Positions 1 to 6,532 of a stretch of 8,470 bases of DNA are shown in pieces. A program made the translations under genes and the position numbers. Every line of letters begins with the position of its first letter. The first letter of the stretch is position 1. Below the pieces are notes generated by a model. That model was not told the origin of the DNA. It saw only the letters and a list, made by a program, of their open reading frames with translations, and did not search any database. This DNA is from Dictyoglomus sp. NZ13-RE01 (GTDB taxonomy: Bacteria; Dictyoglomota; Dictyoglomia; Dictyoglomales; Dictyoglomaceae), in contig NIRF01000026.1 in the NCBI GenBank assembly GCA_002878375.1, positions 1 through 8,470 on the forward strand, in the 5' to 3' direction.

Positions 1-202
1 CATGATATAAGTTAATAGTTACTCCTCTCGCCCTCTCCTCTGGCGCTTTGTCTATGTCTTCATACTTTAAGGGCTTAGCTAATCCCTCCGCAGCTAGTAC
101 CTTCGTTATCGCAGAAGTTAATGTCGTCTTACCATGGTCTACGTGACCTATTGTCCCTATATTTACATGTGGTTTCGTCCTTACAAATTTCTCCTTCGCC
201 AT
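1..202 (-). CDS. tuf: Elongation factor Tu, N-terminal 67 codons (gene continues beyond the window)
   Basis: EF-Tu is the cytoplasmic GTPase that carries aminoacyl-tRNA to the ribosomal A site. The visible part starts [16 protein letters not shown]. It contains the P-loop GHVDHGKT at residues 19-26 and the switch I region [14 protein letters not shown] at about 51-64, including the conserved Thr62. The gene is cut by the window edge, so most of the G domain and domains 2 and 3 are absent here. The ATG at 202-200 is chosen because it gives the family's usual N-terminus and has AGGAGG 10 nt upstream. It lies 50 nt downstream of tRNA-Thr(GGU), so it is probably co-transcribed with the four tRNAs, as in the E. 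coli tufB operon. One small oddity: switch I reads INLYH, where most bacterial EF-Tu have INTAH or INTSH. The identification is secure. Confidence 0.98.
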   Translation of the reverse strand, partial: MAKEKFVRTKPHVNIGTIGHVDHGKTTLTSAITKVLAAEGLAKPLKYEDIDKAPEERARGVTINLYH

Positions 203-252
203 CCTCTTCCTTCCTCCTAAATTCTATATAGTATAAGTTAAGTTACTTAAAA
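203..252 (-). promoter_or_regulatory. tRNA-Thr to tuf spacer with Shine-Dalgarno
   Basis: This 50-nt AT-rich spacer separates the CCA end of tRNA-Thr(GGU) from the tuf start. It holds a strong AGGAGG at 213-218, followed by a purine-rich run up to the ATG. A TATACT hexamer at 230-235 has no matching -35 box, so I do not call a separate tuf promoter. The spacer presumably becomes the 5' end of the tuf mRNA once the tRNA is cut out. Confidence 0.7.
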
Positions 253-328
253 TGGAGCCCACGACCGGGATCGAACCGGTGACCTTACCCTTACCAAGGG
301 TACGCTCTGCCGACTGAGCTACGTGGGC
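253..328 (-). tRNA. tRNA-Thr, anticodon GGU
   Basis: The 76-nt cloverleaf includes an encoded CCA. The acceptor stem GCCCACG pairs fully with CGTGGGC. The D stem is GCTC/GAGC, the anticodon stem TACCC/GGGTA has loop TTGGTAA (anticodon GGT, reading ACC and ACU), and the T stem ACCGG/CCGGT has loop TTCGATC. The discriminator base is T. It is the last tRNA before tuf, the same place as thrT (GGU) before tufB in E. coli. Confidence 0.98.
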
Positions 329-346
329 TTTATATTTCCAAAAATT

Positions 347-423
347 TGGTTGCGGGGGAGGGATTTGAACCCTCGACCTCCGGGTTATGAGCCCGGTGAG
401 CTACCTGGCTGCTCCACCCCGCG
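347..423 (-). tRNA. Initiator tRNA-fMet, anticodon CAU
   Basis: This 77-nt tRNA has an encoded CCA and loop CTCATAA (anticodon CAT). Three marks make it the initiator rather than elongator Met or tRNA-Ile2. The first base pair is an unpaired C1 and A72. The anticodon stem has three consecutive G:C pairs (CCGGG/CCCGG). The D stem has the A11:U24 pair. The T stem GAGGG/CCCTC with loop TTCAAAT is regular. An 18-nt spacer follows it before tRNA-Thr(GGU), and a 12-nt spacer precedes it after tRNA-Tyr. It delivers formyl-methionine to the P site at initiation. Confidence 0.97.
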
Positions 424-435
424 ATACTCACCAAG

Positions 436-521
436 TGGTGGGGAGGGAGGGATTCGAACCCCCGAAGGCGTCCGCCAGCAGATTTACAGTCTGCCCCCGT
501 TGTCCACTTGGGTACCTCCCC
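436..521 (-). tRNA. tRNA-Tyr, anticodon GUA
   Basis: This 86-nt tRNA has the long variable arm expected of bacterial tRNA-Tyr, with a GGCG/CGCC hairpin. The acceptor stem GGGGAGG pairs with CCTCCCC, and the discriminator is A. The anticodon stem GCAGA/TCTGC holds loop CTGTAAA (anticodon GTA). The T stem GGGGG/CCCTC contains one G:U pair, and CCA is encoded. Its 5' base at 521 directly follows the CCA end of the upstream tRNA-Thr(UGU), with no spacer. Confidence 0.97.
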
Positions 522-597
522 TGGAGCCGAGGGAGGGACTCGAACCCACGACCCGCTGATTACAAATCAGCTGCTCTGCCTACTGAGCTACCTCGGC
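522..597 (-). tRNA. tRNA-Thr, anticodon UGU
   Basis: This 76-nt tRNA has an encoded CCA. The acceptor stem GCCGAGG pairs with CCTCGGC, the D stem is GCTC/GAGC, and the anticodon stem GCTGA/TCAGC has loop TTTGTAA (anticodon TGT, reading ACA and probably ACG). The T stem is GTGGG/CCCTC, so positions 50 and 64 form a U-U mismatch, unlike the fully paired T stem of the other tRNA-Thr here. It is the first gene of the tRNA-tuf operon and abuts tRNA-Tyr with no spacer. Confidence 0.96.
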
Positions 598-609
598 TTT
601 AACAGAAAA

Positions 610-638
610 AGTATATCTTTAGTAATGTAGAAAGTCAA
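610..638 (-). promoter_or_regulatory. Sigma-A type promoter of the tRNA-tuf operon
   Basis: On the minus strand, TTGACT (638-633) is separated by exactly 17 bp from TATACT (615-610). Each hexamer matches the sigma-A consensus at 5 of 6 positions. The predicted start near 603 leaves only about 5 nt before the 5' end of tRNA-Thr(UGU), as expected for a stable RNA operon. The discriminator region is AT-rich rather than GC-rich. The promoter lies back-to-back with the plus-strand promoter of the S1 operon. Confidence 0.85.
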
Positions 639-644
639 GACCTA

Positions 645-653
645 TGTTATAAT
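645..653 (+). promoter_or_regulatory. Extended -10 promoter of the S1-hydrolase-serS operon
   Basis: TG-T-TATAAT (TATAAT at 648-653) is a perfect extended -10 element. The corresponding -35 position at 625-630 (ATGTAG) is poor, which fits reliance on the extended -10. The predicted start near 660 leaves a leader of about 23 nt that carries AAGGAGGT at 667-674, 8 nt before the ATG. The -35 area overlaps the -35/spacer of the opposing tRNA promoter, so simultaneous occupancy by two polymerases seems unlikely. Confidence 0.7.
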
Positions 654-682
654 AAATAAAAAATCCAAGGAGGTCAAGAGCC

Positions 683-2344
683 ATGGAAGAAATTGTTGAT
701 ATAAACTTGGAAGATATTAGCATGGAAAATTTAGAAATAGGAAGTATAGTTTATGGAAATATTTTATTAGTAGACAAACAAGGTTTGTGGTTAGATGTGG
801 GGGGAAAATATAATGCCTTCCTACCCATAGAAGAAACGACAAAAAGCTTTCAAGAAAAATTAGAGAAAAATCAGATAAAAGATTCTATCCCTGTAATGAT
901 TCAATTCATAAATTATAAAGAGGGAATTATAAATGTATCCCAAAAAAGGGCTGTTGAAAAAAAGATATGGGAAGACTTAACCTTAGCCTATGAGAATGAC
1001 GAACCTATTAGCGGAAAAATTAAAGATTTTAATGGAAAAGGTTTCACTATTGATTTAGGAGAAGAAGTTTATGGATTTATCCCTTTAAATCTCATTGACA
1101 TTTATCGTCCTAAAAATCCAAATATTTATTTAAATAGAAAGGTCAATGCCAAAATAATAAAAATCAATCCAGAAAGAAAGCAAATCCTTCTTTCAGTGAG
1201 AAGTGTCTTAGAAGAAAAATTGGAGGAAAAAAGGACAAGGCTTTGGGAAAGAATTAAAAAGTCCGAGATAATAAGAGGTAGAGTTAAAGAAGTAAATGAT
1301 GATGGATTAAAGATAGATCTTGGTTTTGGTATTCTTGGTTTTGTTTCCAAAGATGAGTTATCTTGGTTCCCTATTAGAAACATATATAGAACATTCCAAG
1401 TAGGAGATATAGTAAAAGCAAAAATTTTAAATATAGATGAAGAGAAAAAAGAAGTAAATCTAAGTGTTAGATTAGCACAACCCAATCCATGGGAGGTATT
1501 TTTAGAGAAAAACCCCATTGGAAGTATTCAGCAGGGAGAAATCATAAAAATAACCTCAGGTATTGTGGTAAAAATTAATAACCTCGTTGGATTCGTACCT
1601 TATAGTGAAATATCCTGGGGAAGAATTGGTAATATAAGAGAATATTATGAAGTAGGAGATAAGATTAAAGTAAAAATATTAGAAGTGGACCCACAAGAAA
1701 AGAGAATACTTCTTAGTATAAAACAGGTAGAGCCAAACCCATGGGACGTTATTGACGAGATATTATCTGAGGGTAGCAAAGTTAAAGGGAAAATAATAAA
1801 CATAACAGATTTTGGAATATTTGTAGAGATTAAGCCAGGATTAGAGGGGCTTATTCCAAGAAGATTCTTAAGTTGGGAAAGAATAAATGACCTTCACGAT
1901 AAATTCCATATAGGAGATAGTATAGAAGCTAAGGTTTTAAATATTGACAAAGAAAATAGAAGATTATTATTAAGTAGAAGAGATGTACTCCCAGACCCAT
2001 GGAACAATATAGAAGAAAGATATAGCGAGGGAATGAATGTAATTGGAAAAGTTATAGAGATTAATAATCAAGGATTAGTAATAGAGTTACAACCTGGTAT
2101 AGAAGGCTTCCTACCTAATTCTCAGCTTGATAAAAGAGAAAATTCTGAAATTTCAATTAATAGCGAAATAGAAGTAAAAATTATAAGAATAAATCAAGAA
2201 AGTAGAAGAATTATATTCTCAAGAAAAGCTCTTCTCAAAGAGAAAGAAGAAAAAGAATTGGAAAATTACATAAAGATTAATACTCCTCCTCCAATTACTT
2301 TAGGAGATATATTAGGCTTTGATTTGGCAAAGGAGGAAAATTAG
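683..2344 (+). CDS. rpsA: Six-repeat S1-domain RNA-binding protein, ribosomal protein S1 type
   Basis: The protein has 553 residues, close to the 557 of E. coli S1, and is built almost wholly of S1 (OB-fold) RNA-binding repeats. I place them at about 18-90, 106-174, 195-264, 280-349, 364-435 and 449-516. Repeat 5 is the most canonical: GKIINITDFGIFVEIKPGLEG, then LSW, VLNID and LLLSRR. Linkers after repeats 3 to 5 carry a recurring P-N/D-P-W motif. Repeats 1 and 6 are more divergent, as is common at the ends of S1 proteins. The likely role is binding mRNA on the 30S subunit to help initiation on structured or weak-SD messages. The ATG has a near-perfect AAGGAGGT 8 nt upstream; a later Met14 has no comparable site. 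It is first in an operon with a membrane hydrolase and serS. A non-ribosomal S1 protein cannot be excluded, since some bacteria carry several. Confidence 0.88.
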   Translation: MEEIVDINLEDISMENLEIGSIVYGNILLVDKQGLWLDVGGKYNAFLPIEETTKSFQEKLEKNQIKDSIPVMIQFINYKEGIINVSQKRAVEKKIWEDLTLAYENDEPISGKIKDFNGKGFTIDLGEEVYGFIPLNLIDIYRPKNPNIYLNRKVNAKIIKINPERKQILLSVRSVLEEKLEEKRTRLWERIKKSEIIRGRVKEVNDDGLKIDLGFGILGFVSKDELSWFPIRNIYRTFQVGDIVKAKILNIDEEKKEVNLSVRLAQPNPWEVFLEKNPIGSIQQGEIIKITSGIVVKINNLVGFVPYSEISWGRIGNIREYYEVGDKIKVKILEVDPQEKRILLSIKQVEPNPWDVIDEILSEGSKVKGKIINITDFGIFVEIKPGLEGLIPRRFLSWERINDLHDKFHIGDSIEAKVLNIDKENRRLLLSRRDVLPDPWNNIEERYSEGMNVIGKVIEINNQGLVIELQPGIEGFLPNSQLDKRENSEISINSEIEVKIIRINQESRRIIFSRKALLKEKEEKELENYIKINTPPPITLGDILGFDLAKEEN

Positions 2345-2346
2345 GA

Positions 2347-3030
2347 TTGACTGCTAAAACCCATCAAAGCTTTGGTATATTAATTGCCCTAATTTCCTAT
2401 CCAAGCTTTACAAAAAGTCTTCCAACTAATAATCTAACCTATTGGACAATTGGATTTTTTATGGGGACTATGTTTGGCTCCTTAATTCCAGATATTGATG
2501 CTCCCCATTCAGAATTCTCAAGAAGATTTATATCACAGAAGGTTTTATCAGATTTTTTAAGTGCCTTCTTAAGCTTACTTTTAGGTGTTTTTATACTACA
2601 GAACATAAGCTATGAAAATCTTTTTTTCTTTATCATCTTATTTGCATTATCCTTTAACTTATTTAAATTATTTTTCAAGTTTAATCTAAAGAAATACTTT
2701 GTCCATAGAGGATTTGCTCATAGTCTATGGAGCTTATTAATCATTAACATATTTCTTATTCTTCCCCAAACTTCTCTTCAAAAGTTTCCTACATTTATCA
2801 ACTCTTTTTATAATGCTATTGTTTGGGGAATTAATATTGGATATATAAGCCACTTGATAGGAGACTCCTTAACTTTTAGTGGTATTAGATTATTTTATCC
2901 TATAAACTTTAAAATAAGTTTCTCTCTTTTTAGAACTGGAGGATTAATGGAAAGAATTCTATTTTATGTGTTCAATGCCATTAACATTATGTTGCTAACA
3001 AATTATATAGTAATGGGAGGAATAAAATGA
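2347..3030 (+). CDS. YdjM/DUF457-type membrane-bound metal-dependent hydrolase
   Basis: This 227-residue multi-pass membrane protein has the conserved pattern of the YdjM (DUF457, LexA-binding inner membrane hydrolase) family. That pattern is an N-terminal KTH (His6), PDIDAPH (Asp49, Asp51, His54), HRGFAHS (His120, His125) and SHLIGDSLTFSGI (His169, Asp173), which probably bind a metal. Hydrophobic stretches at about 9-24, 33-47, 66-86, 90-110, 127-142, 155-172 and 203-223 are likely membrane segments. The substrate is unknown; the family name is a prediction, not an established activity. The start is TTG at 2347, 2 nt after the S1 stop, with AGGAGG at 2331-2336 inside the S1 gene. The next Met (residue 39) would cut off His6, so TTG is preferred. 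Its stop overlaps the serS start as ATGA. Its presence between two translation genes is not explained. Confidence 0.85.
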   Translation: MTAKTHQSFGILIALISYPSFTKSLPTNNLTYWTIGFFMGTMFGSLIPDIDAPHSEFSRRFISQKVLSDFLSAFLSLLLGVFILQNISYENLFFFIILFALSFNLFKLFFKFNLKKYFVHRGFAHSLWSLLIINIFLILPQTSLQKFPTFINSFYNAIVWGINIGYISHLIGDSLTFSGIRLFYPINFKISFSLFRTGGLMERILFYVFNAINIMLLTNYIVMGGIK

Positions 3031-4313
3031 TAGACATTAAAACCCTTAGAGAAAGAGCGGAAGAAATGAAAGAAAATATTATTCTAAGAAATTTAGATCC
3101 TGCAAAGTACGATGTGGATTATATTTTAGAGCTTGATCAAAAAAGAAGATCTATTCAAAAAATCTTAGATGAATTAAAATTTGAAAGGAACAAAATCTCC
3201 CAAGAAATTGGGAAGAAAAAAGGAGAGGAGAAAGAAGCATTAATAAAGCAAGCAAAAGAGTTAAAGGAGAAGATAGATAAATTAGAAAAGGAATTCCAAG
3301 AAATAGAAAAAGAAATGAATGCAAGACTATGGCAACTTCCAAACTTTCTTTTGCCTGAGACTCCAAGAGGTAGAGATGAATCAGACAATAAAGAAATAAA
3401 AAGATGGAAAGAGCCAAAAGCTTTTTCTTTCACACCAAAAGACCACTTAGACTTAGCCCTCCTAAATGACCTTGTTGATTTTGAGAGAGGAAGTAAAGTA
3501 ACTGGATCTAATTTCTATTACTTAAAAAATGAAGCAGTAATATTGGAATTTGCTCTATTTCAATTTGTCATTAATGAGCTTCTTTCTGAAGGTTTTAAAC
3601 TTTTTATAACTCCAGACCTTGCCAAAAATGAAATATTAGATGGAATCGGATTTCAACCAAGAGGACCTGAAGCTCAAATATATCATATAGAAGATTCAAA
3701 TTTAGGATTGATTGCAACAGCAGAAATTACCTTAGGAGGATATCATAAAAATGAGATTTTAGATGAATTAGACTTACCTTTAAAGTACTTAGGTTTTTCT
3801 CATTGTTTCAGAACTGAAGCAGGAGCATATGGAAGGTACAATAGAGGATTATATAGAGTACATCAATTTAGCAAAGCGGAAATTTTCATTATTTGCAAAC
3901 CAGAAGATTCAAAAAAAATGCACGAATATATTTTAAGCTTAGAGGAGAGAATCTTTCAAAAATTAGATATACCATATAGAGTTCTCGATATTTGTTCTGG
4001 AGATTTAGGTGCTCCAGCTGCAAGAAAATTTGATATTGAGGCATGGATGCCTGGAAGAGGAGAATATGGGGAAGTAACAAGTTGTTCTAATTGTACAGAT
4101 TATCAGGCTCGCAGATTAAATATTAGGTTTAGAAGGTTGACCGGTGAATTAGAGTATGTACATATGCTAAATGGAACTGCAATAGCTATTTCAAGAGCTT
4201 TAATTGCAATATTAGAAAATTATCAACAAGAAGATGGAAGCATCATCATTCCTGAGGTTTTACATCCTTACACTTTAGGAATAAAAGAAATAAAACCAAA
4301 AAAGAGAAATTAG
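3027..4313 (+). CDS. serS: Seryl-tRNA synthetase
   Basis: SerRS charges tRNA-Ser (and tRNA-Sec where present) with serine using ATP, in the cytoplasm. At 428 residues it is full length. Residues 1-105 form the Lys/Glu-rich helical arm, a long antiparallel coiled coil that contacts the long variable arm of tRNA-Ser. The class II catalytic core follows, with TAE at 231-233 (serine site), motif 2 at 261-285 ([10 protein letters not shown] then RVHQFSKAE), [10 protein letters not shown] at 354-363, and motif 3 [20 protein letters not shown] at 381-400. The form with GPEAQIY and TAEITLGG resembles a subgroup I associate with cyanobacteria and plastids rather than the E. coli form. The ATG overlaps the preceding stop (ATGA) and has GGGAGGA at 3015-3021, so translational coupling is likely. 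It converges on the ABC operon, and the two stops overlap by 4 bp. Confidence 0.97.
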   Translation: MIDIKTLRERAEEMKENIILRNLDPAKYDVDYILELDQKRRSIQKILDELKFERNKISQEIGKKKGEEKEALIKQAKELKEKIDKLEKEFQEIEKEMNARLWQLPNFLLPETPRGRDESDNKEIKRWKEPKAFSFTPKDHLDLALLNDLVDFERGSKVTGSNFYYLKNEAVILEFALFQFVINELLSEGFKLFITPDLAKNEILDGIGFQPRGPEAQIYHIEDSNLGLIATAEITLGGYHKNEILDELDLPLKYLGFSHCFRTEAGAYGRYNRGLYRVHQFSKAEIFIICKPEDSKKMHEYILSLEERIFQKLDIPYRVLDICSGDLGAPAARKFDIEAWMPGRGEYGEVTSCSNCTDYQARRLNIRFRRLTGELEYVHMLNGTAIAISRALIAILENYQQEDGSIIIPEVLHPYTLGIKEIKPKKRN

Positions 4314-5032
4314 AGAATTTTACTTAAAAAGTTAATTGTTCTTTCTTCCTTAGGAGAAGAAAAAATTTGGGAGGGGGGACCTTCTTCTATTATTTGTCCC
4401 TGATCTAAAAATACTACCCAATCACTTACCTCCCTTGCAAATCCCATCTCATGAGTTGCAATAATCATTGTCATTCCTTCATCTGCAAGTTCCCTAATAA
4501 CATCTAAAACCTCTTTTGTCATTTCTGGATCTATGGAGGATGTAGGTTCATCAAAAAGCATAACTTCTGGATCCATGGCAAGAGCCCTTGCAATGGCAAC
4601 CCTTTGTTGTTGCCCTCCTGACAATTGAGAAGGATAGTTTTTTGCTTTATCTGCAAGACCTACTCTTTTTAATAGCTCAAGGGCTTTTTCTTTAGCCTCT
4701 TCAGGTTTCATCTTTTTTACTTTTATAGGTGCAAGAGTTATATTTTCCAATACCGTCAAATGTGGAAAGAGGTTAAAAAGCTGAAATACCATTCCTACTT
4801 TTTGCCTAATTTTATTTATATCAACCTTAGGATCAGTTATTAAAGTTCCATCTATATATATTTCCCCTGAAGTAGGTTCTTCTAATCTATTTATACACCT
4901 TAAAAGGGTACTCTTACCTCCTCCGCTTGGACCTATTAAAACTAAAACTTCGCCTTTTTTTACCTCTAAATTAATTCCCTTCAATACATGAAGATTTTTG
5001 AACTTCTTATGTAAATTAATGACCTTAATCAC
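4310..5032 (-). CDS. ABC transporter ATP-binding protein, polar amino-acid type
   Basis: This 240-residue cytoplasmic ATPase powers the importer formed with the two preceding genes. All nucleotide-binding motifs are present: Walker [10 protein letters not shown] at 34-42, Q-loop Gln84, signature LSGGQQQR at 137-144, Walker B VMLFDEP at 157-163, D-loop SSIDPE at 165-170 and the switch His194. The overall pattern ([16 protein letters not shown], then [18 protein letters not shown]) is that of GlnQ/HisP/ArtP ATPases. Small variations are a Gly where Walker A usually has Ser, and SSID instead of SALD. The start is GTG at 5032-5030, overlapping the permease gene by 8 bp, with AGAGGT at 5042-5047. 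It is the last gene of the operon and ends tail-to-tail with serS. The exact amino acid carried cannot be told from this protein. Confidence 0.95.
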   Translation of the reverse strand: MIKVINLHKKFKNLHVLKGINLEVKKGEVLVLIGPSGGGKSTLLRCINRLEEPTSGEIYIDGTLITDPKVDINKIRQKVGMVFQLFNLFPHLTVLENITLAPIKVKKMKPEEAKEKALELLKRVGLADKAKNYPSQLSGGQQQRVAIARALAMDPEVMLFDEPTSSIDPEMTKEVLDVIRELADEGMTMIIATHEMGFAREVSDWVVFLDQGQIIEEGPPSQIFSSPKEERTINFLSKIL

Positions 5033-5681
5033 CTTTTTTCAACCTCTTTTCTAAATAAGAAGATAAACGAGTTAAAGGTACAGTCATAACAAGATAAAAT
5101 AAAGTTACCCCCAAAAATGGGCTAAAAACATTTGCTTTCCATGCAACCAACTCTCTTCCTGTTCTTAAAAGTTCAGTTACAGCCAATGTTGAGGCCAAAG
5201 AACTTTCCTTTAGCATAGAGGCAAATTCATTGGTTAATGGAGGTAAAATCCTCCTAAAAGCTTGAGGAAGTATAATATACCTCATTGCTTGCCAATAATT
5301 CATTCCCAAGGACCTTGCTGCCTCCATTTGCCCTTTCTCTATGGATTGTATACCACCTCTAAATATCTCTCCCACATATGCTGCAGAATTTAATGATAAA
5401 CCTGTTATAGAGGCAGTTATAGCAGGTAGATTTAGCCCTAAGGAAGGCAGTGCATAATAAATAATTAAAAGTTGCATTAAAAGAGGAGTTCCACGGATTA
5501 CTTCCACATATATACTTGCAGGATATCTCAAGTATGGTCTTTTTGATATTCTTGCAAGGCTTATTATAAGACCAAGAATAATTCCTATACTTACAGAGAT
5601 CACAGTAAGGCGCAGTGTCATAACTGCGCCTTTCCATAAATATGGTAATCCTTCTATGAAAACATCTAATCTAAAATCCAA
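5025..5681 (-). CDS. ABC transporter permease, HisM/GlnP-type amino-acid family
   Basis: This 218-residue inner-membrane protein probably forms the channel as a homodimer, since no second permease gene is present. Family hallmarks are the early hydrophobic helix near residues 18-42, RGTPLLMQ at 63-70, and the cytoplasmic EAA coupling loop [20 protein letters not shown] at about 120-139, where the ATPase docks. Further hydrophobic stretches follow at about 68-92, 150-170 and 186-206. The start is TTG at 5681-5679, with AGAGGT about 8 nt upstream in the 19-nt gap after the binding-protein stop; the next Met (residue 21) would lose the first membrane-facing region. It overlaps the ATPase start by 8 bp, consistent with coupled translation. 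Confidence 0.94.
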   Translation of the reverse strand: MDFRLDVFIEGLPYLWKGAVMTLRLTVISVSIGIILGLIISLARISKRPYLRYPASIYVEVIRGTPLLMQLLIIYYALPSLGLNLPAITASITGLSLNSAAYVGEIFRGGIQSIEKGQMEAARSLGMNYWQAMRYIILPQAFRRILPPLTNEFASMLKESSLASTLAVTELLRTGRELVAWKANVFSPFLGVTLFYLVMTVPLTRLSSYLEKRLKKGD

Positions 5682-5700
5682 AGTTCCTTACCTCTCTCCT

Positions 5701-6474
5701 TTACTTAATAGGTAAAGTTCCAAACCATTTCTTATAAATCTCATCGTATTTTCCATTCTTTTTGAGCTGATCGAGAATAAGATTAATCTTAATTAAAAGG
5801 TCTGTATCTTCTTTTCTCATGGCAATTCCATATCTTTCAATAGTAAATGGTTTCCCAATACATTTTATTTTGGGATTATTCTTAGCATAATAGAGAGAGA
5901 CTGGCATATCATTAATAACAGCATCTACTCTACCTAATTCCAAATCCATAAAGGCTTCAGGGATTGTTTCATAACTTCTTATCTCTTTTATTCCTAAACT
6001 ATCCTTAAGTTTCCTTGCTGATATTTCTCCTGTAGTTCCTAATTGGACCCCAACAATTTTACCCTTCAAATCTTTCTCGCTTTTTATTGATGTATCATTA
6101 GCTCTTATTGCAATTATTTGTCCTGAATCAAAATATGGTTTTGAAAAGCTAATCTCTTTCTTTCTTTCCTCAGTTATAGTCATAGCGGACATAATAATAT
6201 CAAATTTTTTTGCTTTTAATGCTGCAATTATACCATCAAAGGGAGTATTTATAACTTCCAATTTTACTCCTAATGCATTAGCAATCTCCTGAGCTAAATC
6301 AATATCAAAACCAACTGGCTTATCTCCTTCCATAAATTCAAAGGGTGCATATGCGACATCACTTCCTACTTTTAAGACTCCTGCCTTCTTAATCCTCTCC
6401 ACTGCTCCTGCTGAGAGAATTGGCAATGAAAATAACATTAGAAAGAGAATTAATAAAATTATTATCCTCTTCAT
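5701..6474 (-). CDS. Periplasmic amino-acid binding protein of the ABC importer
   Basis: This 257-residue protein belongs to the SBP family 3 (SBP_bac_3) group that captures polar amino acids for import. A signal peptide covers about residues 1-24 (MKRIIILL..., then LSAGA before Val25). There is no Cys near the cleavage site, so it is a soluble secreted protein and not a lipoprotein. The mature fold is recognised by YAPFEFMEGDKPVGFDIDLA at 42-61, FDIIMSAMTITEERKKEISF at 91-110 with the likely carboxylate-binding Arg104, the VGVQLGTTGE loop at 141-150, and VDAVINDMP with the likely amine-binding Asp189. The ATG has a perfect AGGAGGT at 6481-6487, 6 nt upstream. It is the first gene of the transporter, under its own promoter. 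The ligand is not predictable from sequence alone; a polar or charged amino acid is the family norm. Confidence 0.95.
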   Translation of the reverse strand: MKRIIILLILFLMLFSLPILSAGAVERIKKAGVLKVGSDVAYAPFEFMEGDKPVGFDIDLAQEIANALGVKLEVINTPFDGIIAALKAKKFDIIMSAMTITEERKKEISFSKPYFDSGQIIAIRANDTSIKSEKDLKGKIVGVQLGTTGEISARKLKDSLGIKEIRSYETIPEAFMDLELGRVDAVINDMPVSLYYAKNNPKIKCIGKPFTIERYGIAMRKEDTDLLIKINLILDQLKKNGKYDEIYKKWFGTLPIK

Positions 6475-6503
6475 ACTTTTACCTCCTAATTATACTTTAG
6501 CTC

Positions 6504-6532
6504 ATTATAAAAATATCTCTTTAAAATGTCAA
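6504..6532 (-). promoter_or_regulatory. Consensus sigma-A promoter of the amino-acid ABC operon
   Basis: On the minus strand TTGACA (6532-6527) and TATAAT (6509-6504) are separated by exactly 17 bp, a perfect match to the consensus at all 12 positions. The predicted start is near 6497, giving a leader of about 23 nt with AGGAGGT at 6481-6487. The TGA inside the -35 box is the stop codon of the upstream LacI-family gene (6531-6529). No CG-centred palindrome of the LacI-family kind is present here; the region 6475-6532 has no CpG at all. Confidence 0.88.

Noticed and set aside
230-235. TATACT on the minus strand just before tuf
   Set aside because: It looks like a -10 box, but no -35 or TG extension is at the right distance, so a separate tuf promoter is not supported.
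323-602. Two short plus-strand open frames (78 and 71 codons)
   Set aside because: They run antisense through four well-formed tRNA genes and give the peptide type (RGRDLNPRP, EGFEPPKAS) well known as false translations of tRNA genes.
1126-1518. 130-codon minus-strand frame inside the S1 gene
   Set aside because: It is a shadow of the plus-strand S1 repeats and has no recognisable domain of its own.
3151-4080. Three minus-strand frames inside serS (88, 92 and 63 codons)
   Set aside because: All lie opposite conserved SerRS sequence; their hydrophobic or serine-rich look comes from antisense reading of Lys/Glu-rich codons.
5359-5637. 92-codon minus-strand frame inside the permease gene
   Set aside because: It is a second reading frame of the same strand as a clear permease; its Cys/Tyr-rich composition is not protein-like in this genome.
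6489-6494. Second TATAAT close to the binding-protein start
   Set aside because: It abuts the Shine-Dalgarno, so a start from it would remove the ribosome site, and no -35 lies 17 bp upstream.
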